Positions 12,022-23,080 of a DNA stretch of 64,000 nucleotides are shown here, piece after piece. Made by a program: the position numbers and the translations under genes. The stretch spans positions 174,781,598-174,845,597 of the forward strand of contig NC_062217.1 in assembly GCF_902686445.1 (NCBI RefSeq), read 5' to 3'. Source of the stretch: Sciurus carolinensis. Lineage: Eukaryota; Chordata; Mammalia; Rodentia; Sciuridae. Within the stretch, counting starts at the first letter, position 1, and each line of letters opens with the position of its first letter. A model generated the notes under the pieces. That model saw only the letters and a list, made by a program, of their open reading frames with translations, was not told the origin of the DNA and searched no databases.

Positions 12022-12304
12022 AGAAACCAGGCTCAGTGAAGCACACCTATAATCCCAGCAGTTCAGGAGGCTGAGTCAGGAGGATCACAAGTTCAAGGCC
12101 AGCCTCAGCAACATAGTGACCCTGTGTCAAAATAAAACATAAAATGGACTAGGGGTGTGGTTCAGTAGTTAAGTGCCCCTGGGTTCAATCCCCAGTACCA
12201 GGACAGGCAAGAGAAGAGAAAAGAAGAGAAAAGAAAGAAAGAAGGAAGGAAGGAAGGAAGGAAGGAAGGAAGGAAGGACGGAAGGAAGGAAGGAAGGAAG
12301 AAAG
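12022..12304 (+). repeat. B1-dID (MEN-type) SINE with expanded tail
   Basis: The element starts with a B1-like half (CACCTATAATCCCAGC, then GGAGGCTGAGTCAGGAGGAT and TTCAAGGCCAGCCTCAGCAA). It continues through an AAAATAAAACATAAAATGG linker into an ID half (GGTTCAGTAGTTAAGTGCCC, GGGTTCAATCCCCAGTACC). The tail is a purine run that becomes a GGAA microsatellite. A short direct repeat, ATCAGCCT, occurs at 12014-12021 and 12305-12312. It is best read as the target-site duplication, so the microsatellite lies within the insertion. Confidence 0.88.
12209..12304 (+). repeat. GAAA/GGAA microsatellite in the SINE tail
   Basis: A GAGAAAAGAA-type run passes into about 15 nearly perfect GGAA tetramers (12243-12299) with one GGAC interruption at about 12275. 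It lies between the SINE body and the downstream target duplication, so it grew from the SINE's A-rich tail. Confidence 0.95.
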
Positions 12305-12353
12305 ATCAGCCTCAAAGTGGCAATGGACCATAGGATATGTCTATGTCAGCATC

Positions 12354-12773
12354 TGTTTTAGTCAGCTTCTCGCTGCTGTGACTAAAAGATCTGACCAGAA
12401 CAACTGTACACCAGGAAAAGTTTGAGGGTTCACAGTTTCAGAGGTCCACAGACAGCTGGCTCCATTCCTCGGGGCTGGAGGTGGGGCTGAACATCACGGC
12501 AGAGGAGAGTGGCAGAGAGATGCGGCTCACGTGGAGATCAGGAAGCAGTGAGAGACTCCACTCGCCAGGTACAAATATGTACCCAGAGCCAGGCCCAAAG
12601 CCCCCTCCTCCAGCCACACCCGCCTGCCTGCAGTTCCTGCTTGGTTAATCCCATCAGGTGATCCGTTCACGGATTAGGCTCAGGTTCCCGTAACCCAGTC
12701 ACGTCTCCTCTGAACCCTCCTCACTGTCCCACGCCTGAGGTTCTGGGGGACACCTCACCTCCAAGTCATGGCA
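12354..12773 (-). mobile_element. ERVL-MaLR-type solo LTR, minus strand
   Basis: The plus strand reads TGTTTTAGTCAGC at the left edge and ends near AAGTCATGGCA, the reverse complement of a MaLR-type LTR. In sense such LTRs begin TG(T)TATGG and end CTGACTAAAACA. Its length of about 420 bp fits an LTR, and it aligns by eye along its length with 17680-18098 and 49439-49851. Flanks GCATC (12349-12353) and GCAGC (12774-12778) match at four of five bases, compatible with a decayed 5-bp target duplication. No internal retroviral sequence is present. Confidence 0.75.
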
Positions 12774-14640
12774 GCAGCCCAGACCACAGGGCCATGCGGC
12801 TGCCCCTGCTTCCAGAGCTGCCCTGGAGGTGGGGTCCACAGCTCGTGTCTCGCTGCTGGTTGCTGGTTCCTGTTCAAGCAGCGCCCCCATTGAGTGTTGG
12901 AGCTGGGTCCCGAGCAGCCCTGGAACCCGGCATGACTGCCAGGAGCAGTGATCGCATCCACGGCGGCACGGCAGGCGCTCGGGCTCGGAGAGGAAGCGCA
13001 CGGAGGAGGATCAGTGAGAGCGTGTACGCGTGTCGGAAAAGAAGGGTCCGTCTGAACGACCTGCTTGGGAAGGCATGTCCACTCTTGCCTGCTGCCCCGG
13101 GCTTGCTCTCGGAGGCCACGGACATCACTCCTCTGCTCTGAACCCTGCAGGGGCCGCACTGCACTGGGAGCAAAGGCCCATCCTGTGCATCCCTCCCATC
13201 CCCTCCTCGTGGCCTCTTGACCCCCCTCCTCTGCTCCCTCCCACAGCCGCGCTGTCTGCAAATGCGGCACGCTGGCCACCCCCAGCCTAGAAGGCTCTTC
13301 CCGAGAGAACTCCTCCAAGCCCTGCTGGTCGGGTCCTGTGCTGGCCAGCCTGCCCCGCCCACAGGCTCAGCCCTCCCACTCCTGCCTCAGGCTGTGCTGC
13401 CCAGCGCCGGGCCTCTCTGGCTCCGGGCAGTCCACCCACGCACCACGCCTGGCCTTCGGGTGTTGCTTCTCCGTCTAGGGAGCAGCCCCGGCTCAGAGGT
13501 CTTCGTGCGTTTCTCAAGGGTTTCCGACTTCCAAAACCATTCCCACCTTAGTGGGGCCTGATTACGTAAAATTGCAGATGGATCATTCTGGGGCCACACA
13601 TAACATTCCACCACTTCATACAGTCCTTTAAGCGGAGGCCAACGACCCCGAGAGGAAGAGCCTCACCCAGGAGTCCTACAGGTCTGGGGGGCCACGAGGG
13701 GTGACTGTCAGAGTCAGAACAGGTGCTGGGCACGGCCAGGGGCAGTGCTGCGGCCCCCACTCCCTCCGTGCCCAGCACAGGTGCGGGCAGCGCACTCGTG
13801 GAGCAAGCCGGGGATTCCAGCTGTGGCTGGCTCACCCGTGACCGAGCCCCGGGCTCTGCAGAGGTGGAAGGAAAGCGAGCGCAGCCCTCCTCTCCCGGGC
13901 TCCCGCGGCTGGCAGCACACGGCTGAGTGAGGCAGTTTCCTGGATTCACTCTGAGATGCAGAGGGGAAGGCGCCAGGCGGGGTGGGGCTGGTGGGCCAGG
14001 CCAGTCAACAGGGAGGCGCTCATTTTACACGGGAGCATCATGAAGCCCTGGAGAATCTCGCCAAGCAGAGGCTCTCGGAAGCTCCAGGCATGCCCATCAG
14101 GAGCGCCTCCTCGTCCATTCCCTCTGGTGAGCACCCGTGTCCCCGACTCTGTGAAGCAGAAAGCCCGCTCCTGCAAGTGCTGACAGCTGCCTGCCAGAAA
14201 CGGGCCCTCGGAGCTGTCCCCAGATGGGCCGAGGCTCTTGCCATGGTGTTGGCACAGCTCTGACTCAGCACCACCATGTCTGGAACCCTCTCTCCAACAG
14301 GGAGCGCAGGGAGACAGCGTGCTGAGCCAAGTTGGAGCTGTTCTTTTGATCACTAGAGTGTCCCCGGCAAAGCATGGCTGCAGGCTGATGTCCCCGCTCA
14401 GGGGAGAGCAGGACAGCTTCTCTCGCCTCGCTGCCTGCCACACACTGAAACTCTGAGCCAGAGCCCCAAGGTCCACGCAGGTCCTCCCTCTGCTGCAGAC
14501 CCAGGGTCTGCCCTTCCCAGAGGATTGGCTGGACTGTGATCACGCTCAGAGCTGAGCCCGGGGCAGACCCCTGCTCTCCCGCCCAGGAGCAGGAGGAATT
14601 GTGCACTTTCCTGTTTGGAATGTAATTCCACGCCTTCACT
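12774..14640. other. Unassigned GC- and CpG-rich sequence
   Basis: CpGs are fairly frequent around 12940-13040 and 13840-13920, but the density does not make a clear CpG island by eye. Long frames overlap on both strands (for example 12755-13318 minus and 13217-13561 plus) without domains. No gene is called. Confidence 0.35.
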
Positions 14641-14960
14641 TGGATGCAGCCTCAGTCAGCTATTAAAAATAAATAAACAACAGTCCATAAATTGTTTGCT
14701 GATACGGGAACCAAAGATATGCAGATAGAAGAGAGGCTGCTGTGGAAGACATTTATAGCAATGCCCAGAATAAGAATGAGAGGGAAATGTCAACATGCAG
14801 CTTATCTCCTAAAAATAAAGGCAAGTAGAAGGAGGGATGTGCTCCCTTGTTCTCTGTTTATTTATTTATTAATGCTAAAGAAAGCTTTTGCAGATTTTGA
14901 CAAGTGGTCAAATAATGGAAGTGAGTTTGGCAATAATCAGATGTCTTTCACAAACCCCAG
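14641..14960. other. AT-rich island, candidate conserved non-coding element
   Basis: About 320 bp of repeat-free AT-rich sequence carries dense transcription-factor-like motifs. These include CATAAATTGTTTGCTG (FOX/SOX-like), AAAGATATGCAGATAGA, TTATTTATTAATGCTAAAG, GACAAGTGGTC and CAATAATCAGATG. A plus-strand frame (14692-15084) crosses it but has no recognisable domain. It is one of the stronger regulatory candidates here, pending a conservation check. Confidence 0.3.
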
Positions 14961-16834
14961 CTCAGCCCTCCAGATGGGAGCTCCTGGGCTGGCAGACCTG
15001 TCCGTCACTGGGAACCCCTCTCGCTGGAGAGGAGAGGTGAGGGGTCAGCAGAGCTGCGCAGCACAGAGGTTTTTATGGGATTGACCTTGAGCGCCTCAGA
15101 CACAACGCACCAGGCAGACGCTGCTCCCAGGCTGGAGAACCCTGCCGCTTGGCCTTCCGCCCGGCCCTGCACAGAGACCACGTCCTCTCCCCAGTGCAGC
15201 ACCAGCCTCTGGTCAGAGCCGAGCCCCTCCTGGCCCCTCCTGCCCCGGCGGTGGAGTGGGGTGTCTTCTTAAAGCACCCTGAGCACAGATCAGAGCTATC
15301 TCTGCACAGGCACAGGCGCCAGGTGCCAGGTGCCAGGAAGCTGGAGCTGGGAAAGAGCCCTTCCCACACCACTCTGGTCCCCGTGATGGGACACACCCCA
15401 GCCTGTGGACACCATCCCTGGGAGCCCAGCAGCAGCCTGTCAGCCCCCTTGTCACTAATTCCGTGCAGACTCACATGGCCACTTCCAGAAACCTGTCCTG
15501 AGCAGGGTGCGCCCTGCTGGCGCCTGGCTCGGCCAGGGCCATGGAGCAGGGGCTGGGAGTCAAGGGTCAGAGCCGAGGCCATGTGCGCAGAGGCCACAGC
15601 CCACTCTGTAGTGGGGGCTTGGTGGTCTGTCGAGGAATGACCAAAGCGTGTCTCCAACCCCAGGACGCCACGTCCGCTCGCCTACTGAACACCCTGTGGA
15701 GCTGGCCCGTGTCCGTGTCTGCCCCGCACATCTGGAGAGCACGGACTTTTCATAAGCGGACAACGGTGGCACGCAGCACAGGCCCCGGCATGAGCAGGCC
15801 CTGGCAGAGAAGGGGTGAGAGAAGGAGCCAGCGAGCTCCCGAGCCCCCGCCAGGCACCGGTGCCTCCGCCCTGCACATCCCACCTGTCCGGCTCATGGCT
15901 GTGGGGAGGCTGGTCTCACCCACCTGGGGACCCTTCACAGTTACAGAGGAGGCTGCCCATCCCCCTGTGGCCCCTCCAGAAGCAGAAGGACCCAGAGTGA
16001 AGAGCCAAGAGGGGCGAGGAGAGGGCATCTGAGTGGGGGACAGGAGTCCACAGGCCTCCAGGAGGTGAGAAGCAGAGGGAGCCAGCAATGACAGAGAACT
16101 GCCACCAGGGTCACCCCCAGGGGAACCCGGACATCAAAGGCCTTGAGCCAAGCCTGAGAGGCCTGGGCCCGGCTGGGCCAAGCAGAGGGGGCCCCAGGCC
16201 TGCACCGAGTCTTTCTCCTGCCAGGAGTGAGCAGAGGAGGCCCTGGAGGGAACAAGGGGGAACTGGCAGCAAGAGGGCGAAGACCAGGTGCCCTCCAGAG
16301 GTGAGGACAGAGCCGACAGGATGGGAAGTGAAGTCAGAGAGGCCCAGAGAGCGCCGACGGGGACAAGCAGGCCACAGGCAGGAGCTGGAGCACTGGCCTA
16401 GAGAACTCGGCGCACACGGGAGGTGCGGCTGGTTTTAAAATCCAGAATATTTAGAAAAGAAAGTATCCAGAACGCGGGAAGAGGCCAACGAGGCCAAAAG
16501 CTGGGAGAAAAGACGAAGCGGCAGGAGGCACAACCCGTGGTGCCTGAGCCCCAGAGGCCCAGACACGGGCCTGGGGAGGTGCACAGAGATCACACTGGAC
16601 TCTGCCATACAGCCTGACCCGGGAGGGCCACGCAGGAGGGGGCGTGTGTGAAGATGCACACGGAACAGGGTTGACTCTGCCTGTGCACCAGGGCAAGAAG
16701 GGAACTCCCAGAGGCTAAGAAGACCACGAACCTTTGGATTGAAAATGACCAGAGTTTTAACAGAATTAATATTTTTTTTTAAAAAAGTCTAGATATCCTT
16801 ATAAAACCACTGAAAACCAAAGGTAAAAAGAGAT
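14961..16834. other. Unassigned GC-rich sequence
   Basis: No gene is recognised. A small CCAGGTGCCAGGTGCCAGG triplication lies at about 15319-15336. The long frames (15073-15657 minus, 15541-16032 plus) overlap and lack domains. A short T/A run lies at about 16768-16790. Confidence 0.35.
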
Positions 16835-17290
16835 ACTATATCACTCCATTTTTCATTGCCATAATAAAATACCTGAGGCAGGCACTTTACAAAGAAAAAA
16901 GGGGATTTATTTAGTTCACCCTCCTGTGGAATCCAGGGCATGGTGCTGGTATCAGCGTGGCTCTGGGGAGGAGCCCCGGGGATGGGCACCGTGGCAGCTG
17001 GAGTACCCGCCACAGGGCACGCTCACAGGACCAACAGGAAGCCAGGGAGCAACGAAGGCACCACTCAGCCTGTGACAACTGGCACCCGTGAGACAACCCG
17101 TATCCCACAAGAGCGCCCTCCAGCCTTCAAGGGTGCGCCCCAGGGCCCAGGACCTCCCTCCAGGCTCAACCTAAAGGCTCCGCAGGGTCCCACCTCCCAG
17201 CCTGAGGACAGCACCCAGCACGTGAGCCTCTGGGGCACCAAACCGTGGCAGGAACCGTCCCCAGGTGCGGCCACCACAGGGACAGGAGGC
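16835..17290 (-). mobile_element. Diverged ERVL-MaLR-type LTR, minus strand
   Basis: The plus strand resembles the reverse complement of a MaLR LTR: CCATTTTTCATTGCCATAATAAAATACCTGAGGCAGG, then ACTTTACAAAGAAAAAAGGGGATTTATTTAGTTCAC, later CCTCCCTCCAGGCTCAACCTAAAGG and GTCCCACCTCCCAGC. It is clearly more diverged than the copies at 12354 and 49439 and belongs to a different subfamily. Ends are approximate. Confidence 0.6.
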
Positions 17291-17299
17291 ACCTACAAC

Positions 17300-17475
17300 A
17301 TAACGAATGCAAGTGAGCCTTCGTTTGGACTTCAGAAAATGAGGCGATTTCTTTAAGGTTTTGAAGGAAAACAGTTTAAGCTAATACTGTCCAACTTGAC
17401 ATTCTGTCAATCAAGTTGAAGGCAAAGTCAGGATTTAGACATCAAAGGATTGGAAATACCTTGTCATTATTTTAG
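17300..17475. other. AT-rich island between two LTRs
   Basis: The sequence CTAATACTGTCCAACTTGACATTCTGTCAATCAAG includes a TGTCAATCA motif like those bound by MEIS/PBX factors. It is not a repeat I recognise. A regulatory role is speculative. Confidence 0.22.
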
Positions 17476-17679
17476 GACATGCCCGGCAAAGCGAGGTTGC
17501 AACCCAGGAAAGAGAAGTTCATGAGATTGAGGCCCCAGGCTGGCAGAGCAGGGCAGGAAGGTCCAGCCTCGCAGCCCTGGAAGCTGGGGGGCGAGGCGGG
17601 CAGAGGGGCCCTGGGAGGGAAGATCCGGGGTGGGGAGGCGGGTGCGGAGCTGGGAAGACCTGCCAGTGCTCGGGGTCGG

Positions 17680-18098
17680 CATTTCAGTCAGCGTCCCGCT
17701 GCCGAGACCAGGGACCTCCCCAGAGCAACCGCAGAGGAGGAGAGGTTTACCTGGGCTCCCGGTTTCACAGACAGCTGTGGACTCCCTTCGACTCCCTGTG
17801 GACTCGAGGTGAGGCTGAACATCACGGGGTAAGAGCGAGCCGGAGGGAAGCTGCTCACGTGGTGATCAGGAGCAGAGGGACTCCACTCGCCAGACACAAG
17901 CATGTACCCAGAGCCAGGCCCAATGCCCACCTCTGCCAGCCACACCCACTTACCTCCAGCTACCTGCAGTTAATCCCATCAGGGGATTAAGTCACTGGCT
18001 GGTTGAGACTCTCACAACCCAGTCATTTCCCCTCCAAACCTTCCTGCACTGTCTCACACCTGAGCTTTTGGGGGACGCCTCACATCCAAACCATAACA
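17680..18098 (-). mobile_element. ERVL-MaLR-type solo LTR, minus strand
   Basis: This is the same family as the copies at 12354-12773 and 49439-49851. Shared landmarks in plus orientation are ATTTCAGTCAGC at the left edge, GGTGAGGCTGAACATCACGG, GACTCCACTCGCCAG, CATGTACCCAGAGCCAGGCCC, GTTAATCCCATCAGGGGATT, and a right edge at GAGCTTTTGGGGGACGCCTCACATCCAAACCATAACA. About 80 bp near its left edge have diverged. No internal proviral sequence is attached. Confidence 0.72.
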
Positions 18099-18850
18099 GG
18101 CACGGAGAATGGCAGACCCAGCACCCCAGAATTGCACCATCACCGTCCGTCTCCACCCCACTGAGGCCATTGAGATCTCACTCAGGGATGCGCGGAGACG
18201 CCTGTGGGCTGACCCAGAACCCACCCCGGTGGGTGGCAGTGGGACCCGCTCCTGTTACTGAGCTGTATTTATTTGCTCATTTTACTAACACGCAGACTCG
18301 GTCTGAACCACAGCATGCTGTGTCCCTAGGATGGCCTGTGACTACCAACACCCTCCAAGACAGGAAGTGCGGTGGCACCCAGGGAGGGCGGGCCAGCAGA
18401 GTGAGCTGCCAGCGAGATCGTGGCGGGAAAGGGGCTCGGCAGAGAGCTGCGGTCCACGCGGAAACTCGACGGAGGAGGAGTGAGAGGTCAGAGATGTATC
18501 CGCATCATAATCCACTTAAGGAACACTTAGCTTTAAACGTCTAGAATGAATCAAGCGTCACTGGGAAGGTGGGAGCTGAATTTGGAGGCAGGGGCTGTGG
18601 GGATGGCCACCAGGTGCTCAGACCCCTGCACCCTCCTTTGGACTCCTCCCACTCTGGCCCCGGCCATGAGCAGTGGACCTGCACCGGCCACTGGATGGTC
18701 ACAAATGTTGCACGAGTGGACGCTGGAAAGCCACATGCAGGCTGGGACTCAGCACCCTCGCCGCTCCAGAGCATCCCCAACCGCCATGTGAGAAAACGGT
18801 CGTGGTCAGAGATGGGCCAGCTGACAGCCTGGGAAGTGGTGCCACCAGAG
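18099..18850. other. Unassigned sequence
   Basis: No gene or repeat is recognised between the LTR and the 38-bp minisatellite. Confidence 0.35.
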
Positions 18851-19086
18851 CAGGAACCCCAGGCAAAGGGGCAGCTCCAGCCAGAGTGCAGGAACCCCAG
18901 GCAAAGGGGCAGCTCCAGCCAGAGTGCAGGAACCCCAGGCAAAGGGGCAGCTCCAGGCAGGGTGCAGGAACCCCAGGCAAAGGGGCAGCTGCCAGTCAGG
19001 GTGCAGGAACCCCAGGCAAAGGGGCAGCTCCAATCAGGGTGCAGGAACCCCAGGCAAAGGGGCAGCTCCAGCCAGGGTGCAGGAAC
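18851..19086. repeat. 38-bp minisatellite, six copies and a partial
   Basis: Units of the form CAGGAACCCCAGGCAAAGGG plus GCAGCTCCAGCCAGAGTG start at 18851, 18889, 18927, 18965, 19004 and 19042, with a partial copy at 19080. Spacing is 38 bp except for one 39-bp unit. Long frames cross the array on both strands (for example 18541-19173 minus) only because the unit is stop-free. Open reading in several registers marks it as non-coding. Confidence 0.95.
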
Positions 19087-19605
19087 ACAGCAGAGAACAC
19101 ACGAGAACCGCCCGGCCAGCCCAGCTCCAAGTGCTGAGCCCTGGGTTAGTGCACGACAGCCTGAAGACACCATGTTCTGAGTGGCCTGTGGGCCGCAGTG
19201 GGTGACTATCAGAAATTGAGTGCTGTCAAGGCAATACTCTAAAAAGTTCCTTAAGGCATTTACCTGCAGCCCAGGCAGGAAGCAGATGCTAGGAAATACA
19301 GGAAGAAACCATTAGCAAGACTGAAATGGTGTCGAGAAAGCTCAAAACAGGGAAGCAGACCCAAGTGAGGTGGTGTTGGAACAATTACCAACAATCCCTG
19401 TGGCAAACCAGAAGCTAGAAATCAACCCAAAGACCCAGGGATCTTGAAGAGGGTCCAGGGAAAATTCTTAAGACTGTCCACTGGCCTCCTGTGTCTGCCT
19501 ATGAGAAGATGTGAGAAGAAAGAATTGTCCAGTTTGCAGACTTGAGAGGGGCTAAGACTTACTGGGTGGGGAGAGGAAAATATTTTTAATTCCTAATCTT
19601 CTCCC
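19087..19605. other. Unassigned sequence, possibly an unrecognised dispersed repeat
   Basis: The purine-rich stretch at about 19290-19600 has the texture of an LTR or repeat (for example GAAATGGTGTCGAG, GGAACAATTACCAAC, TTGCAGACTTGAGAG), but I cannot name a family. It abuts the MaLR LTR that begins at about 19606. Confidence 0.3.
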
Positions 19606-20040
19606 TGTCTTAGTGCATTTTCCATTACTATAACAAAATATTAGAGACTGGAAACTTTATAAAGAAAAAAGGTTTATGTAGCTCACTGTTTTGGACTGAA
19701 AGCTATTGGACTTTGAGTCCAAACGGTATGGTGCAGGCTCTTGCAGTGGCCACGTGGCTGCATCACGTCATGCAGGGTGGCATCACGGTGGGGATGTGAG
19801 AGGAAGAGTTCGTGTTGGCACAGGGAGGCAGAGGGCGGGTGGAGTGGGCATGGCTCTTGCCTAACAACCTCCTGCGAGAATGGACCAGAGCTCACGGCTC
19901 CTCCTGAGGGCGGTGCCCCCGACCCAGGTACTCTGCACTGGCCACATGTCTCAGAGGTCCCGCCCCTCAGCTGAGCTGAGGCCTGGGCAAAAGGCCCCAT
20001 GGAGTCCCGGTTCCACTCTGGAGAACGAGGGTGGGTGCAG
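19606..20040 (-). mobile_element. Diverged ERVL-MaLR-type LTR, minus strand
   Basis: The plus strand begins TGTCTTAGTGCATTTTCC and continues ATTACTATAACAAAATATTAGAGACTGG and TTTATAAAGAAAAAAGGTTTATGTAGCTCAC. That is the reverse complement of the 3' end of a MaLR LTR. A GGCATCACGGTGGGGATGTGAG segment follows, as in the family. The distal part is diverged and its end is approximate. Confidence 0.7.
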
Positions 20041-22582
20041 GAGGCCCTCCACCTGGAGAAAACGCCGTGCAGCCCTTGTGGGCGAACCCCAGCCCCGTAA
20101 CTGCTGAGCGTCCAAAGGAGGCACGTCTCCAAACACGCACTTGGACTGAGTTGAACCTAATGCACGGAAACCCACCACGTGTTCGAAACAGGATCCGCAG
20201 AAGGACCCCCACCCAAGCCCAGCCCACACTGCTGACCCGTGAAAGTGAGTCATGTAAACAGCCACTACTCTAAGCCCCTCTTGCTTGGGACAGCTTGGTA
20301 TTCAGCAGGAGCCAGCTAACTGTAACTCTCCTGCTACACAGTGGTAGAGCAATGTGATCCTCCTCTTCTGCAGAAGGTGGACGGCCGGTGTTGAAAGCTG
20401 AGAAATCGAGAGGCGAAGACCTTAGCAGTCTAGTCACGACGGGGAGCTAGCACCCCGAACGGCCCAACGGTGGGACTGCAGGAGGCTGCTGGGAGGGTCT
20501 CATGCCCTGTGGACTAAGCTGGGGACACCACTCAGCGGAGGGACCTCCACCCTGTCACCATCACCAGGGCTCAGGGAGCTCCTCCAGGGCACAGGAGGTG
20601 GACGGCAGGTGCACCCGGGGTGAGCTCCAAGGCTGGGGCGTGGCCAGGGCTGCGAGGGCAGCACCCGGGCACCTGCAGAAGGGGTCAGTGCTCTGGGTGG
20701 GGCGGTTGTGAGAACCCACACAGTGTGAACCCCCACCACCCCACGCCCAGGCCGCTGCAGTAGCCGGGGCTGGCCAAGGCTCAGGGAAGACACCCCAGGG
20801 GGGCTTCCAGCAGCTGGTGGCCACTGAGGTGGTGTGCTGTCCCTCCAGATGAGTGGGTCACCTGTGTGGACTAAAGGGCACAGATGCTCCAGCCTAAGGC
20901 CCGGGGCCTCCATGCCAACCCCTGCCAACACTCGGCACGCCCACTTCCAAGTCCCAGGCGGCACCATCTGTCCTGCCCACAATGCCGTGGGGAGCAGAAG
21001 ACGGCGGTGACAGAAAGAGGCAGGTGCACAGCGGGACCAGGCGGGGTGGGCGGCACAGGAGGGGGGCCCCCAGCTTGGCAGTGGCCTTGGACAAGGCCAG
21101 GTCAGACGGGAACAGGCTGCGTGGTGGGGGCGACCCTGTCAGGGACGCCTGCCTCGAGGGCCTCCTCCTGTCGGAGGACCCAGGATTTCCTGGCCGTGAT
21201 GAAAGCCCAGGGCCCGAGCGCCCCGAGGTCTCGTTGGTATCACTGCCAACGTGGTACCAGCATGCAGAGCAGGGGCGGTGACCCCGCTGTGGGCAGATGT
21301 GATTAGAGTCGGATGAGGGCAGGCCATGGAGCGCCATCAGCCACAGCCCCGCCCAGCAGGCCGCCCAGCCCGCCGCTCTGGAACCCTTCACGTGTCTCTG
21401 ACCAATTACATCCAGGGGCCACAGCAACATCATGGCTTGCTAATAGGGTAAGAATAATAAATCAGAAAAACAAAACAAGACCCCAGAGGCTGAAGCAGTG
21501 TCAGCTCACTAAGGGCGCGGCCACCCTGCCTGCAGGTGTGTCCCCTCTCCCCAGGGCGGCCCCAGGGTAGGAGCAGGAAGCTCACAGCTTGGGGCTCGAG
21601 GCCTCCCAGACAGCTCAGGGAGGCCATGCTGCTCCGGAGCCTCCAGCGCTGGGCCTGCCCTGGGCCTGCGATGGGCTCGGGCAAGGACGAAAGTTCAGTC
21701 CCCACAGAGAGTGCTCCACGTTCCCAGCCAGCAGCAGGCACGCCGGGCCACCGCGCCACGGGGAACGTGGGGGCTGTCTTCACAGGGGCTCGGGAGCAGG
21801 GCCAAGGGGCCACGGAAGGCCAGACAGGCTGCAGGGCCCTGCTCCCAGGGTCCCAGGCCACAGGCGGCGGGGGGCTCTGGCTGGCACTCGCTGAAGCCTT
21901 GCCAGTGAGCCCTCCCTCCAGAACTCGCAGAGGGCATGAGCAGGAGGGGCACGCAGCACAGGAGTGAGGGCAGGCCAGGGGCAGAGCCAGGGCCCAGCCC
22001 AACCCGGCACTGGCTCTAGGGAAGGAAATGATGGATACTTTCAGTCAGCAGGAAGGGGAGCAAAAGGATGGACGGGAAGGCGCAGGCTGGAGGGACGCAG
22101 GGGAGGCTGAGCATGACCGGGGAGGGGCAGGAAGCTGGACCAGGGATGAAGGGCAGGACACAGGCCGGAGATCACAGGGCGGGCTGCACAGTACAGCAGA
22201 CAACTGGCCGCGCCGAGGATGGGCTGAGCCTGGGCTGGGGAAACCCGGGGACAGGTACAGCTGGAGGAAGGGCGGGGACAGCAGAGGCAGAGCCAGGGGA
22301 CCGGAGCACAGCTCCAGGTTGCCCTGTGCACTGAGTGTCCTAGGTCTGACGCCACGTCGGTCATCACGGATTCCCTCTGCACGCTCTTTTTCACCAGCAT
22401 CGGATTTTAAAACCTGTACCTGTAAGTCAGTGTCACCTGCCAGGCGTGGTTGACCATCCCTGTAAACCACTTAGTCAGTTGCAGGATGATGCTCGGACAC
22501 CCAGGGGCCCCTGTCAGCTGGACACTGGGGCACCAGATGTAAGAAGGGCTTCTGCAGCAGCAGAGTCCATCACTCCTTCAGT
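20041..22582. other. Unassigned GC-rich sequence
   Basis: I find no gene in this 2.5-kb GC-rich stretch. Several overlapping frames (20884-21433 on both strands, 21430-22002 minus) are mutually exclusive and have no domains. Confidence 0.35.
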
Positions 22583-23080
22583 AGGAAAAGATGAGTTCCA
22601 TGCAGGGTGAGAGATAAAGATTTAATTTCACTTTGTTACATGTGCCTTTCCATTTTTCCCAGCACCATTTGTTGAATAGGTTATGTTCTCTCCAGTGAAT
22701 GTTTTTGACTCTTTTGTCTCATATGAGATACCTGTGTTTATATGGGTTTGTCTCTGTGTCTTCTATTCTCTACCATTGGTCTATGTGTCTGTTTTGGTGT
22801 CAATACCATGCTGTTCTTATTACTATCGCTCTGTAGTATAGTTTGAGCTCTGGTATGTGATGCCTCCTGCTTCACTTTTATTGATGAGGATTACTTTGGC
22901 TATTCTGGGTCTCTTATTTTTCCAAAAGAATTTCATGATTGCTTTTTCTAGTTCTATGAAGAATGAGAGGTTACAGTCATTTTATGTACGATCTATCAAA
23001 ATATATAAATGCATTCTTCTGTCATAATAACTAATTAGAACAAAATAAAAAATTAAATTAAAAAAAGGAAGGAAAAGATG
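22583..23080 (+). mobile_element. 5'-inverted (twin-primed) L1 insertion
   Basis: From about 22594 to 22975 the plus strand carries antisense L1 ORF2-type sequence (landmarks CCCAGCACCATTTGTTGAATAGG, CCATTGGTCTATGTGTCTG, AATACCATGCTGTTCTTATTAC, TAGTATAGTTTGAGCTC). From about 22976 the orientation flips. ATGTACGATCTATCAAAATA, ATAACTAATTAGAAC and an A-rich tail match the sense 3' end also seen at 62935-63000. The 11-bp direct repeat AGGAAAAGATG flanks the whole unit at 22583-22593 and 23070-23080. Inverted 5' part, sense 3' end, A-tail and target duplication together are the signature of twin priming. Both parts are short, so no protein is encoded. Confidence 0.88.

Noticed and set aside
18541..19173. 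210-codon minus-strand frame with a Trp/Cys/Leu-rich repeat
   Set aside because: It crosses the 38-bp minisatellite, and the same DNA is open on the plus strand in several registers.
19555..19571. Minus-strand donor-like CCCAGTAAGTC
   Set aside because: No acceptor with a pyrimidine tract lies within a reasonable exon distance upstream on that strand.
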